Shown: piece after piece, positions 25,034 through 33,430 of the stretch
Layout: every line of letters starts with the position of its first letter
How positions within the stretch are numbered: position 1 is the stretch's first letter
Source: Pseudoduganella danionis
GTDB lineage: Bacteria > Pseudomonadota > Gammaproteobacteria > Burkholderiales > Burkholderiaceae_D
Direction: 5' to 3'
Length of the DNA stretch: 64,000 nucleotides
Assembly: GCF_009720775.1 (NCBI RefSeq)
Contig: NZ_WNKW01000001.1
Coordinates: 1,054,001-1,118,000 of the forward strand
The notes under the pieces: model-generated
Seen by the model: only the letters and a program-made list of their open reading frames with translations
The model's database searches: none
Told to the model about the DNA's origin: nothing
Made by a program: the position numbers and the translations under genes

Positions 25034-26368
25034 TCAGAATTCCGTATGCAGACGTAGGGAGGCGATATCGACAGGCCCGCGCGCGGCATTGTAGGCTGGA
25101 TGACGGATGCGCTGCCAGTCCAGCGTGAGTGCCAGCGACGGGTTCAGGGCCAGATTGTAATAGGCTTCCATGGCCTGTTCCTGCCGGTATTGCAGCGCGC
25201 CATCGCCGATGAAGAAGCTGATGCCACCTGCTGCCAGATAGGCCCGGCGCGCACCCGACAGGCCATTGCTGGCCACGGCCACGCCTATGCTGTCCCGGGC
25301 CCGCTGCCACGCCGTACCGCGCAGCACGGCGCCGGCCGTCAGCGATAGATCGATTTCCGTGAAGGCATAGGTTTCGGTCTGGCCATCGGCCTTGCTGTAG
25401 CGCCCGAACAGACCCAGATCCGCGCCGACAGCCTGCTCGACACTGATGCCCAGCCCCCGCTTGTGCTGGTCGCCACGGCGCACCAGACCGAGCTCGGGCG
25501 TGCTGCCCGTGCGGCTGGCTAGCTGCGTGGCGTCTTCAAATCGTGCCATGCGCAGATGGCTGTTAAAGGCCAGCGCGCGTACGCGGCCGGGCTGGCCCGC
25601 GAGCGTGTGCGCATGTTCGAGTTCGATCTGGTCGCCATAGTGCTGCCAGATTTTCGGATCGAGCGCTTGCTGGTTGGGCTGGCGCGGCTCGATAAAGCGG
25701 CCCGCGCGCAGCACCCAGTCATCGGCATAGCGCTCCAGCGCGGCACCCCAGGTATAGCCGCGCGCATCGGCCGCATAGTCGTAGGCGCCATAAGTCATCA
25801 GCGACCAGTTGAGGAACTGGGTACGCGGATCATGGGCATAGCTATTCGGATCGAACACATCGAGCACGCTCAGGTTGCCGGCCGTGAGTACCCAGCGGCG
25901 CCGGCTTTGCGTGCCGGCCAGCTGGTTGGCGGCCGATTCCAGCGCTTCCGTCTCGCCGTCCTGCTGCCAGCTCTGGCGCAGGAACAAGCGGGCGCGGTAC
26001 AGCTTGAGGTTGCTGCCGGAAGCACGCCCCATGTCGCCATTGCTGAAGCCGCCCAGCCCCGTCAGGCCGGACAGGGGGATGCCCTGGGCCGCTTCCGGAT
26101 TGACATACAGCTCGCCGCCCTGCCACGGGCGCCAGCCCAGTGCCAGCGTGGTGGTCCATGAGTAGCTGAGTTCGCGGTTGGTGCTCAGGCTGTTGGGGCC
26201 GGAATAGGCGGCCGCAAACGCATGCTTGTTCTGCCAGGTATAGGTGGATTGCAGGTGGGCATTCCAGTCTTCCGGCGTGGCAGCTTGGTCGGCATGGGCA
26301 TAGCCGGTCAGCAGGGGCAGCACGGCGCAGCCAGTGAAGAATTTTGAACGAGAAAAAATACGACGCAT
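25034..26368 (-). CDS. Carbohydrate-selective porin, OprB-like
   Basis: Outer-membrane beta-barrel of 444 residues with a signal peptide (cleavage near AHA-DQA). Family features include ATPEDWNAHLQSTYTWQNKHAFAAAY near the mature N-terminus, GGELYVNPEAAQG, SNLKLYRARLFLRQ, and a C-terminal aromatic residue (LHTEF). OprB-type porins admit glucose and other sugars; the exact substrate is not visible. No sugar transport or metabolism gene is adjacent. The upstream region has two inverted repeats that could be operators. Transcription converges on the terminator at 24991. Confidence 0.88.
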   Translation of the reverse strand: MRRIFSRSKFFTGCAVLPLLTGYAHADQAATPEDWNAHLQSTYTWQNKHAFAAAYSGPNSLSTNRELSYSWTTTLALGWRPWQGGELYVNPEAAQGIPLSGLTGLGGFSNGDMGRASGSNLKLYRARLFLRQSWQQDGETEALESAANQLAGTQSRRRWVLTAGNLSVLDVFDPNSYAHDPRTQFLNWSLMTYGAYDYAADARGYTWGAALERYADDWVLRAGRFIEPRQPNQQALDPKIWQHYGDQIELEHAHTLAGQPGRVRALAFNSHLRMARFEDATQLASRTGSTPELGLVRRGDQHKRGLGISVEQAVGADLGLFGRYSKADGQTETYAFTEIDLSLTAGAVLRGTAWQRARDSIGVAVASNGLSGARRAYLAAGGISFFIGDGALQYRQEQAMEAYYNLALNPSLALTLDWQRIRHPAYNAARGPVDIASLRLHTEF

Positions 26369-26509
26369 ACAGACTCCCGGTTCCCGCGCCGCTGGCGCAG
26401 GAGCGTGCCCGTGCCGCAGCGGCAGCAGGCAGATTGAAATGATGGGGAAGCGTGCGGCCGGATCTTGCGATCCGCCAGGTGCACTACCCGCCAGTCAGGC
26501 ATGGTAGCG

Positions 26510-26560
26510 GCACGATGTGTCGTGCGGATTACCTTGCCTGTGACATGTCGAAAAATCGAC
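26510..26560 (-). promoter_or_regulatory. Two inverted repeats upstream of the OprB-like porin
   Basis: GCACGA-TGTG-TCGTGC (26510-26525) and GTCGA-AAAA-TCGAC (26547-26560) are both perfect, about 142 and 179 bases before the porin start codon. A TATAGT on the minus strand (26568-26563) lies next to the second. They are candidate operators or leader hairpins; no regulator can be named. Confidence 0.4.
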
Positions 26561-26613
26561 GACTATAACTGTCCACAGGAATGACTCCGAAGTTGGGATG
26601 GCGCGATTATAGC

Positions 26614-26657
26614 TAAAAATAAACTAGCCCGCCGGCAGCAAGCTGCGGGCGGGCTAG
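26614..26657 (-). terminator. Intrinsic terminator of phoH
   Basis: CTAGCCCGCC (26624-26633) pairs with GGCGGGCTAG (26648-26657). On the minus strand it is followed by a T-rich tract (the complement of AAAAATAAA at 26615-26623). It lies 28 bases after the phoH stop codon. Confidence 0.8.
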
Positions 26658-26685
26658 TGGGCTAGCTAGGCCTAAGAGGCCGGGC

Positions 26686-28527
26686 TTACAGCACGTCGCT
26701 GGCGTGGTCGGCCAGACGCGAGCGTTCACCCCGGGCCAGCGTCACATGGCCGCTGTGCGACCAGCCTTTGAAGCGGTCGACCACATAGGTCAGGCCACTC
26801 GAACCTTCCGTCAGATACGGCGTGTCGATCTGGGCGATATTGCCCAGGCACAGGATCTTGGTGCCGGGACCGGCACGCGTGACCAGCGTCTTGACCTGTT
26901 TCGGCGTCAGATTCTGCGCTTCGTCGATGATCAGGAACTTGTTGACGAACGTACGGCCGCGCATGAAGTTGAGCGACTTGATCTTGATGCGCGAACGGAT
27001 CAGATCCTGGGTAGCCGCACGGCCCCACTCGCCGCCATCGGAATCGGACTTGTTGAGCACTTCGAGGTTGTCGTCGAAGGCGCCCATCCATGGCGACATT
27101 TTTTCTTCTTCCGTGCCGGGCAGGAAGCCGATGTCTTCGCCCACGGGAACGGTGACGCGGGTCACGATGATCTCGTTGTACAGCTTGGTTTCTAGCACCT
27201 GCGCCAGACCGGCCGCCAGCGCCAGCAAGGTTTTACCCGTACCGGCCTGACCGAGCAGGGTGACGAAATCGCACTCGGGATTCATCAGCAGGTTCAGCGC
27301 GAAGTTCTGCTCGCGGTTGCGCGCCGTCACGCCCCACACACTGTTCTTGTTGTGGCTGTAGTCGCGCAGGGTTTGCAGCACGGCCGTCTTGCCGTTGATC
27401 TGCTTGACCTGACCGTAGAACGGCGCTTCGCCATTCTTCGGTTCGAGGAACACGAACTGGTTGACCAGCAGGCTGGGGATGAAGGGGCCCGTCACGCGGT
27501 AGAACGTCGCGCTCTGGCCGTTCTTGTTCTCCTGCCAGCTTTCCAGATCCTTGCCGTGCTTGCTCCAGAAATCATCGGGCAGTTGCACGATGCCCGAGTA
27601 CAGCAGGTCGGTATCTTCGAGTACGTGGTCGTTGAAATAGTCTTCCGCCGGCAGGCCCAGAGCACGCGCCTTGATGCGCATATTGATGTCTTTCGACACC
27701 AGTACCACATGGCGGCCATCCTGCTCCGCTTCGAGCGAACGCACCACCGACAGGATCTGGTTGTCGGCCTTGCCTACAGGCAGGCCCAGCGGCAGGTCGG
27801 CCGACTGGATACGGGTCTGGAAGTACAGCCGGCCCTTGGCATCTTTGTTGCCCAATTTGGACAGCGGGATGCCCTGATCGATCGCGTCGTCGTCCGTATT
27901 CGACATCAGCGCGTCCAGCGTGCGCGAGACCTGACGCGCATTGCGCGCCACTTCCGTCATGCCTTTCTTGTGGTTGTCGAGCTCTTCCAGCGTCATCATG
28001 GGCAGATACACGTCGTGCTCTTCGAAGCGGAACAGCGACGTTGGATCGTGCATCAGCACATTGGTGTCGAGCACGAACAGCTTGGTAGCGCCGGTCTGGT
28101 CGGCATGGCGGCTGGTGGACGATTTGAGCGGCACTTCCACCGGTTTGTGTTTGGCCGGATGGGGCGCTTTGGTGCTGATAGGCGTGACCTTGCTGCGCGC
28201 AGCAGGCGCGACCTTGGCCTTGGCTGGGGCTTTGGCGGGCTGGGCCGCCGGCTCGGCGGCAGCGGCGGCTTTCAGTACGGCCGGTGCCGCTTTCAATACG
28301 GCAGCCACGGCACTGCCTTTGCCGGCCTTGCTGGCGGCCGGCGCTTTCACTGCGGGCTGTGCTTTGGCCGCAGCGGTCTTGGCTTTGGCTGGCGCCGCTT
28401 TCTTGGTCGCAGCGGCCAGCTCAGGCTGGGCAGCCAGTGGCGCTATCGCGTGGGTGCCGCTGGCTTTGGGATAATCTTTGGCCAGCAATATGGTCGCTGG
28501 CTGACTTGGAATTTTTGGCAGTGGCAT
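26686..28527 (-). CDS. phoH: PIN-PhoH family ATPase
   Basis: A 613-residue protein of the PhoH2/YlaK type: a PIN-domain ribonuclease (about 148-280, LFVLDTNVLMHDP and later acidic residues) fused to a PhoH ATPase (about 370-613, Walker A GQAGTGKT, Walker B LIIDEAQN, and the LGNIAQID and GERSRLADHASDVL ends). Such proteins act on RNA as ATP-driven ribonuclease/helicase. The first 147 residues are an unusual Lys/Ala/Pro-rich extension resembling a histone H1-type tail, probably disordered and nucleic-acid binding. It is a single gene with its own terminator. The start is the first ATG with a weak GAG 8 bases upstream. Confidence 0.9.
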   Translation of the reverse strand: MPLPKIPSQPATILLAKDYPKASGTHAIAPLAAQPELAAATKKAAPAKAKTAAAKAQPAVKAPAASKAGKGSAVAAVLKAAPAVLKAAAAAEPAAQPAKAPAKAKVAPAARSKVTPISTKAPHPAKHKPVEVPLKSSTSRHADQTGATKLFVLDTNVLMHDPTSLFRFEEHDVYLPMMTLEELDNHKKGMTEVARNARQVSRTLDALMSNTDDDAIDQGIPLSKLGNKDAKGRLYFQTRIQSADLPLGLPVGKADNQILSVVRSLEAEQDGRHVVLVSKDINMRIKARALGLPAEDYFNDHVLEDTDLLYSGIVQLPDDFWSKHGKDLESWQENKNGQSATFYRVTGPFIPSLLVNQFVFLEPKNGEAPFYGQVKQINGKTAVLQTLRDYSHNKNSVWGVTARNREQNFALNLLMNPECDFVTLLGQAGTGKTLLALAAGLAQVLETKLYNEIIVTRVTVPVGEDIGFLPGTEEEKMSPWMGAFDDNLEVLNKSDSDGGEWGRAATQDLIRSRIKIKSLNFMRGRTFVNKFLIIDEAQNLTPKQVKTLVTRAGPGTKILCLGNIAQIDTPYLTEGSSGLTYVVDRFKGWSHSGHVTLARGERSRLADHASDVL

Positions 28528-28837
28528 CAGGATCTCATTTTCAAAAAAGCTGGAGGAATCCGCCCATAGGCGCAGCGCGCTGCCGGGCGCGCAAGGCGGC
28601 TGGCAACGTTGCTACCGGATGGGGTGGATGCGAGGGAAAACAACTTACAAGACTGCCGACGGGCGCTCATCTTGCCCGGGGAAAGAACCGCATGGTGACC
28701 GGCTGGCCACCATGTTGGGTGGAAGAAAGTACAGTGCTGACTCAAGGATAGGTGCCGTTTAGGCTGTTACGCCTGCTTGGTTAATAAACGTCTTGCGACG
28801 TTCAGCAACGCTGGCGCTTGCAACACGCAACCGGTGA
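28528..28837. other. Intergenic region between phoH and peroxiredoxin
   Basis: A 310-base gap, presumably containing the phoH promoter on the minus strand, but I could not identify a convincing -35/-10 pair. Open frames here (for example 28527-28745 minus) have low-complexity, Arg/Ser-rich translations and no ribosome binding site. No repeat or RNA gene is visible. Confidence 0.6.
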
Positions 28838-29302
28838 TTAAGCCTGGTGCGCTACAAATTCCAGCACTTCATCGACGTGACCTGCAACCTTCACGCCTCT
28901 CCATTCTTTCACTATTTGACCTTGAGCGTCAATCACAAACGTGCTGCGTTCAATGCCACGTACAGTCTTACCATACATCTGTTTCATCTTCATGACGTCG
29001 AACAGCAGGCACAGCGTTTCGTCAGGATCGGAGATCAGTTCGAACGGCAGGCCCAGCTTGGTCTTGAAGCCTTCATGCGAGCGCAGCGAGTCGCGGCTGA
29101 TGCCGTAGATTTCCGTGTCGGCGGCCTGAAACTGTGCATGCAGGTCACGGAAGGCAATGTTCTCGGTGGTGCAGCCCGGCGTATTGTCCTTGGGATAGAA
29201 GAACAGCACCGTGTAGCGGGCCGGACGGCCCGCCAACTGGAAGGTCTGGCCACCCGTCATGGCGGCGGAAAAATCACTTACTGCGGTAGGGCGGTCAGCC
29301 AC
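28838..29302 (-). CDS. bcp: Thioredoxin-dependent peroxiredoxin (Bcp/PrxQ family)
   Basis: Cytoplasmic thiol peroxidase of 154 residues that reduces H2O2 and organic hydroperoxides. The peroxidatic Cys44 lies in TPGCTTE, followed by the FRDL segment typical of the family. The resolving cysteine five residues later, as in E. coli Bcp, is absent. The only other cysteine is Cys98 (DETLCLLF), so the enzyme is either 1-Cys or uses an atypical partner. It lies downstream of the arn operon on the same strand, 59 bases after arnD. It could be read from the arn promoter, but no functional link is known. Confidence 0.9.
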   Translation of the reverse strand: MADRPTAVSDFSAAMTGGQTFQLAGRPARYTVLFFYPKDNTPGCTTENIAFRDLHAQFQAADTEIYGISRDSLRSHEGFKTKLGLPFELISDPDETLCLLFDVMKMKQMYGKTVRGIERSTFVIDAQGQIVKEWRGVKVAGHVDEVLEFVAHQA

Positions 29303-29361
29303 AGGCGTCTCCTGTTCAGTTGTTGGTTGTGCGCGCCGACACTAGCTGGCAATAGCTTGTG

Positions 29362-30357
29362 CTAGTTGCGGCTAGCGGCACGGGCTGCGCCCTGAACGAT
29401 CAACTGTCCCGAGCGGCCCGGCAGTTCGCCCCAGGTTATCGGGCAAACGGGCAAGGTCTGGTGCTGCACTTTCTGGTAGTAGTCGGCCATGGACGCGAGC
29501 TGATAGCCTTGCGCTTTCCATCCGGCCAGCAATTGCTCGAAGATGGGGGCAAGTTTTTGTCCTTCAAGCTCAGCATGCAAAGTATATACATGGTCGCGCG
29601 TGGCGCCGGCCGTTAGCTGCAGCAGGAAGTCGGCAATATTCGCCGTGCTGATGGTCACGCCGTTGATTTCGCGGCCCAGCAGTTCATCCAGCGTGGGCAG
29701 GGTGGTCGGTAGCTGCACGTGTTTGAGTACCGTAGCACCATCGCTGAGCCGGTGCGGGCCGTCGGCCGGGTTGGCCAGCGTGCCATCGTCGTTCAGGCGG
29801 CAGCGGCCGTCGGAGGCATAGGCATAGCCGGCCGTGTCATGTTCGGCAAACGCGGCAGCATTCATCTGCCAGCCGGCTGCGCCATGGGTGCGCGGCGCTA
29901 CGCCATACACCTGGCTGAAGCGGGCGGCAGCCTTGCGCATCATGCTGGTAGTCCAGCCGGCATCGCGCTGCGCCACATTGTCCTGCCACAGCACGTGGTC
30001 CCAGGTGTGGATGCCGCATTCGAAACCGGCCGCCTGCACGCTGCGCAGTTCGGCGGCGCACTGTTTGCCGATGTCCGGCCCCGGTAGCAGGGTGCCGTAC
30101 ATCAGCGTTTTCAGACCGTAATGCTCGACCACCGAGGTGCGCGAGACTTTGCTGAAAAAACCGGGACGCAGGGCGCGGCGCAAAGCCCAGCCCGTATGAT
30201 CTGGCCCCAGCGAGAACAGGAAGGTGGCGCCGGCCTGATGGGCCGACAGCATGCGCACCAGATTCAGGGTGCCTTCCCGGGTGCCGCGATAGGTGTCGAT
30301 GTCGATCTTCAACACCATCAGCGGTTTAGTCGTCGCAGTCGTCTCGGTCAAGGTCAA
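29362..30357 (-). CDS. arnD: ArnD, undecaprenyl-phosphate 4-formamido-L-arabinose deformylase
   Basis: Polysaccharide-deacetylase-family enzyme of 331 residues that removes the formyl group from the undecaprenyl-linked sugar before flipping. The catalytic KIDIDTYRG aspartates are near residue 18. ArnD-type segments follow: the metal histidines in CGIHTWDHVLWQD, and TLHAE near residue 265. The N-terminal extension MTLTETTATTKPL may be translated or the true start may be the internal Met at residue 14 (MVLKIDID). It is last in the arn operon, 9 bases after the decarboxylase gene. Confidence 0.93.
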   Translation of the reverse strand: MTLTETTATTKPLMVLKIDIDTYRGTREGTLNLVRMLSAHQAGATFLFSLGPDHTGWALRRALRPGFFSKVSRTSVVEHYGLKTLMYGTLLPGPDIGKQCAAELRSVQAAGFECGIHTWDHVLWQDNVAQRDAGWTTSMMRKAAARFSQVYGVAPRTHGAAGWQMNAAAFAEHDTAGYAYASDGRCRLNDDGTLANPADGPHRLSDGATVLKHVQLPTTLPTLDELLGREINGVTISTANIADFLLQLTAGATRDHVYTLHAELEGQKLAPIFEQLLAGWKAQGYQLASMADYYQKVQHQTLPVCPITWGELPGRSGQLIVQGAARAASRN

Positions 30358-30366
30358 GGTCAGGTC

Positions 30367-31419
30367 TTAGTCCATCAGTTTCTGCGCTTCGGCTACCTGG
30401 CTGCGGTAGGCGTCGAAGATTTTTTTCAGGGCATCGGCCATGGTGGTGGTCGGTTTCCAGCCCAGCTCTTCGCAGGTGTTGGTGATTTTCGGTACGCGGT
30501 TTTTCACGTCCTGATAGCCGGCGCCGTAGTAGGCACCCGAGGTGGTTTCCACGATCTGCACTTTGGCGGCGCCTTCAGCGTACTCTGGGTACTGTGGTGC
30601 CAGTTTCAGCATCATGTCGGCCAGTTCGCGGATCGAGTAGTTGTTGACCGGGTTGCCGATGTTGTAGATCTTGCCGCTGGCAGCACCGTTCTTGTTCTCG
30701 ATGATTTTCATCAGCGCATCGATACCGTCGTCGATGTCGGTGAACGCACGCTTCTGGTGGCCGCCGTCCACCAGCGAGATGTTCTCGCCGCGTACGATGT
30801 GGCCGAAGAACTGGGTCACCACGCGCGAGGAACCTTCTTTCGGCGTGTGGATCGAGTCCAGACCAGCGCCGATCCAGTTAAATGGACGGAACAGCGTGAA
30901 GTTCAGGCCTTCCATGCCGTAGCCCCAGATCACGCGGTCCATCAGCTGCTTGGCGTTGGAGTAGATCCAGCGTGGCTTGTTGATCGGGCCGCAGATCAGT
31001 TCCGAGTTTTCCGGATCGAACTCTTCGTCGTGGCACATGCCATACACTTCCGAAGTCGATGGGAAGACCAGATGCTTGCCGTACTTGGCCGCCGAACGCA
31101 CGATAGGCAGGTTGGCTTCGAAGTCCAGTTCGAACACGCGCAGCGGCGCCTTGACGTAGGTGGACGGGGTGGCAATTGCTACCAGTGGCAGGATCACGTC
31201 GCATTTCTTGACGTGGTATTCCACCCACTCCTTGTTGATGGTGATGTCGCCTTCGAAGAAGTGCATGCGCGACTTGTAGCTCTCATTCTCCAGCAGGTCG
31301 GTGATGCGGTCGGTATTCATGTCCATACCGTACACGTGCCAATCGGTGGTTTCCAGAATGCGCTTGGACAGGTGATGGCCGATGAAGCCATTGACGCCGA
31401 GGATGAGGACTTTTTTCAT
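30367..31419 (-). CDS. arnA: UDP-glucuronate decarboxylase (ArnA C-terminal domain as a separate protein)
   Basis: NAD-dependent enzyme of 350 residues that oxidises and decarboxylates UDP-glucuronate to UDP-4-keto-pentose, the entry step to L-Ara4N. Rossmann motif GVNGFIGHH is at 8-16. STSEVYG carries the Ser/Glu pair, YSNAK holds the catalytic Tyr/Lys, and the Arg of HQKRAFTDID matches the proton donor of E. coli ArnA. In E. coli this is the C-terminal half of a fused protein; here the formyltransferase is a separate gene 39 bases upstream. It matches ArnA closely along its whole length, so a plain UDP-xylose synthase is less likely. Confidence 0.92.
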   Translation of the reverse strand: MKKVLILGVNGFIGHHLSKRILETTDWHVYGMDMNTDRITDLLENESYKSRMHFFEGDITINKEWVEYHVKKCDVILPLVAIATPSTYVKAPLRVFELDFEANLPIVRSAAKYGKHLVFPSTSEVYGMCHDEEFDPENSELICGPINKPRWIYSNAKQLMDRVIWGYGMEGLNFTLFRPFNWIGAGLDSIHTPKEGSSRVVTQFFGHIVRGENISLVDGGHQKRAFTDIDDGIDALMKIIENKNGAASGKIYNIGNPVNNYSIRELADMMLKLAPQYPEYAEGAAKVQIVETTSGAYYGAGYQDVKNRVPKITNTCEELGWKPTTTMADALKKIFDAYRSQVAEAQKLMD

Positions 31420-31458
31420 ATGCTGTTTTCCAGTGAGTGTTCAGTAGCCGCCGGACTA

Positions 31459-32427
31459 TCAGGCTGCCAGACGGGTTTGCAACTGCTGGGCCGAGATGGC
31501 CACGCCATCGGCCGTAATAGCGAGTATGGTAATAATGCCACCATCGCCGCAGACGCCAAAAACGCAATTATCCACTACTGTCAAGCCGAGTGGCAAACTT
31601 CGCGCTGCAACATTGTCGGTTTTGCCATTCTGCAGTACACCGTGACGGTCGCCTAGACGGGCCCGTTCGATCACATAGCGCACCCCGTTGACATCGGTGA
31701 ACGCGCCCGGATATGGCGGCGCCACCGCGCGGTGCAGGTTGTACACCTGCTGCGCCGGCAAATGCCAGTCGATGCGGCCATCTTCGGGCTTGCGCCCGCT
31801 GAAATAGCCACCCTTGCTGAGGTCATTATTGATGCGTGGCGCCGTGCCATCGAGCAGCGAAGGCAGCACGCGCCACAGCGCCTGCTCGGCCGCTACGGTG
31901 ACTTTGCCGAAGACTTCGAAGGCCGTATCGTCGGGCAAGATGGGCACTACCATCTGCGACACGATGGCGCCGGCATCGGGCTTGACCGTCATTTCATGCA
32001 GCGTTGCGCCAGTCTCGGTCGCGCCATGCAGCACGGCCCAGTTGACGGGCGCGCGGCCGCGGAATTCCGGCAGCAGCGAACCGTGCATATTGAAGGCCGG
32101 TGCCACTTCCAGCAGGCTGGCCGGCAGCATGTGGCGGTAGTAGAAGCTGAAGATGAATTCAGGATCGGCCGCCTTCACTTGCGCCAGCAGTTCCGCCGAT
32201 TTGGCGTCGGGCGGCGTGATGTAGGGGATGCCTTCGGTCTGGCACAGGCTGACGACGGATTCGAACCAGATATTCTCCGTCGCGCTGTCCTCGTGGGTCA
32301 CCACCAGCGCCACATCGACGCCGCCGGCCAGCAGCACCTTGAGGCAGCGTACGCCCACATTATGGTAGGCGAATACCACGGCGCGCGGACGTGGCTCGGG
32401 TTCGTAGCTGTTCATGGCATCAGTCAT
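31459..32427 (-). CDS. UDP-L-Ara4N formyltransferase (ArnA N-terminal domain as a separate protein)
   Basis: N10-formyltetrahydrofolate-dependent formyltransferase of 322 residues that formylates UDP-L-Ara4N. The N-terminus VVFAYHNVGVRCLKVLLAGG matches ArnA. The catalytic Asn and His are in FNMHGSLLP and the Asp in KPDAGAIV. The start region overlaps the end of arnC by eight bases, so translation is coupled. In a split-arnA organism this works with the downstream decarboxylase. Methionyl-tRNA formyltransferase is excluded by the ArnA-like flanks and operon. Confidence 0.92.
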   Translation of the reverse strand: MTDAMNSYEPEPRPRAVVFAYHNVGVRCLKVLLAGGVDVALVVTHEDSATENIWFESVVSLCQTEGIPYITPPDAKSAELLAQVKAADPEFIFSFYYRHMLPASLLEVAPAFNMHGSLLPEFRGRAPVNWAVLHGATETGATLHEMTVKPDAGAIVSQMVVPILPDDTAFEVFGKVTVAAEQALWRVLPSLLDGTAPRINNDLSKGGYFSGRKPEDGRIDWHLPAQQVYNLHRAVAPPYPGAFTDVNGVRYVIERARLGDRHGVLQNGKTDNVAARSLPLGLTVVDNCVFGVCGDGGIITILAITADGVAISAQQLQTRLAA

Positions 32428-33430
32428 GGGGACGTCCTACCGTGCGTTTTTCCACGCCTTGCGGTGTATCCAGCGCTTGGCCCGGTTGCTGTTCGAGGAT
32501 GGTCTGCACCACATAGCGCGGACGCGCGCGTACCTGCTGGAAGATGCGGCCCACGTATTCACCGAGCAGACCGATACCGAACAGTATGGTGCCCATGAAG
32601 AAGAAGGCAATCGCGAACAGCGTGAACAGGCCTTCCGCCTCGGCGCCGAGGAATAATCGGCGCACCAGCAGCACGGCTACCAGCAGCGCCGAAGCGAGCG
32701 ACAGCAGGATGCCGAACATGGAGAAGAACTGCAGCGGCACCAGCGAGAAGCCGGTCACCAGATCGAAGTTCAGGCGGATCAGGCTATACAGCGAATACTT
32801 CGATTCGCCGGCCGCGCGCTCTTCGTGTTCGACGATGATTTCCGTCGGGTTGCGCGCAAAGCGATAGGCCAGCGCCGGCACGAAGGTATTCACTTCGCCG
32901 CACTGGTTGACCAGATCGATCACATTGCGGCCATAGGCGCGCAGCATATTGCCCTGATCCGTGATCTTGATGTTGGTGATGTTCTCGCGCAGGTGGTTCA
33001 TGGCCTTGGAGGCATAGGTGCGCCAGGCGCTGTCCTGGCGCTTGCGGCGGATCGAGCCGACGTAGTCATAGCCTTCGCGAACCTTGGCCACCAGATTGCC
33101 AATTTCCTCGGGCGGGTTCTGCAGGTCGGCGTCGAGCGTGATCATAATCTCGCCGCGGGCCGCTTCGAAGCCGGCCAGTATCGCCATGTGCTGGCCGTAG
33201 TTACCGTTGAACAGTACCACGCGCGTCACGTCGGGACGGGCGCGGAACTGCTCGGCCAGGATCGACACCGAGTTATCGCGGCTGCCGTCGTTGACGAACA
33301 CGATTTCGTAGCGGCTACCGAGCTTGTCGAGCGCCGGATACAGACGGTCGAACAGGGTCTGCAGGCCGGCCTGCTCGTTATACACGGGGATAACGACGGA
33401 GATTTCTGGTTTCATTGCGGTCGTACTCAT
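32420..33430 (-). CDS. arnC: ArnC, undecaprenyl-phosphate 4-formamido-L-arabinose transferase
   Basis: GT2-family glycosyltransferase of 336 residues. It moves L-Ara4FN from UDP to undecaprenyl phosphate on the cytoplasmic face of the inner membrane. The N-terminal catalytic domain (ISVVIPVYNEQAGL, LDADLQNPPEE) is followed by two C-terminal membrane segments (about 235-260 and 268-295), as in ArnC. The start overlaps the arnB stop by four bases (ATGA), so the genes are translationally coupled. Confidence 0.93.
   Translation of the reverse strand: MSTTAMKPEISVVIPVYNEQAGLQTLFDRLYPALDKLGSRYEIVFVNDGSRDNSVSILAEQFRARPDVTRVVLFNGNYGQHMAILAGFEAARGEIMITLDADLQNPPEEIGNLVAKVREGYDYVGSIRRKRQDSAWRTYASKAMNHLRENITNIKITDQGNMLRAYGRNVIDLVNQCGEVNTFVPALAYRFARNPTEIIVEHEERAAGESKYSLYSLIRLNFDLVTGFSLVPLQFFSMFGILLSLASALLVAVLLVRRLFLGAEAEGLFTLFAIAFFFMGTILFGIGLLGEYVGRIFQQVRARPRYVVQTILEQQPGQALDTPQGVEKRTVGRPHD

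Larger units (their letters stand above)
26369..26685. other. Intergenic region between OprB-like porin and phoH
   Basis: A 317-base gap without a credible gene. The porin-proximal part holds the porin promoter region with two perfect inverted repeats (listed separately), and the distal part holds the phoH terminator. The short open frames here lack ribosome binding sites and protein-like composition. A TGTGA half-site at about 26539-26543 lacks a good second half. Confidence 0.7.

Noticed and set aside
28527..28745. Possible 72-residue gene upstream of phoH
   Set aside because: No ribosome binding site, no recognisable fold and atypical composition. It runs into the phoH start region.
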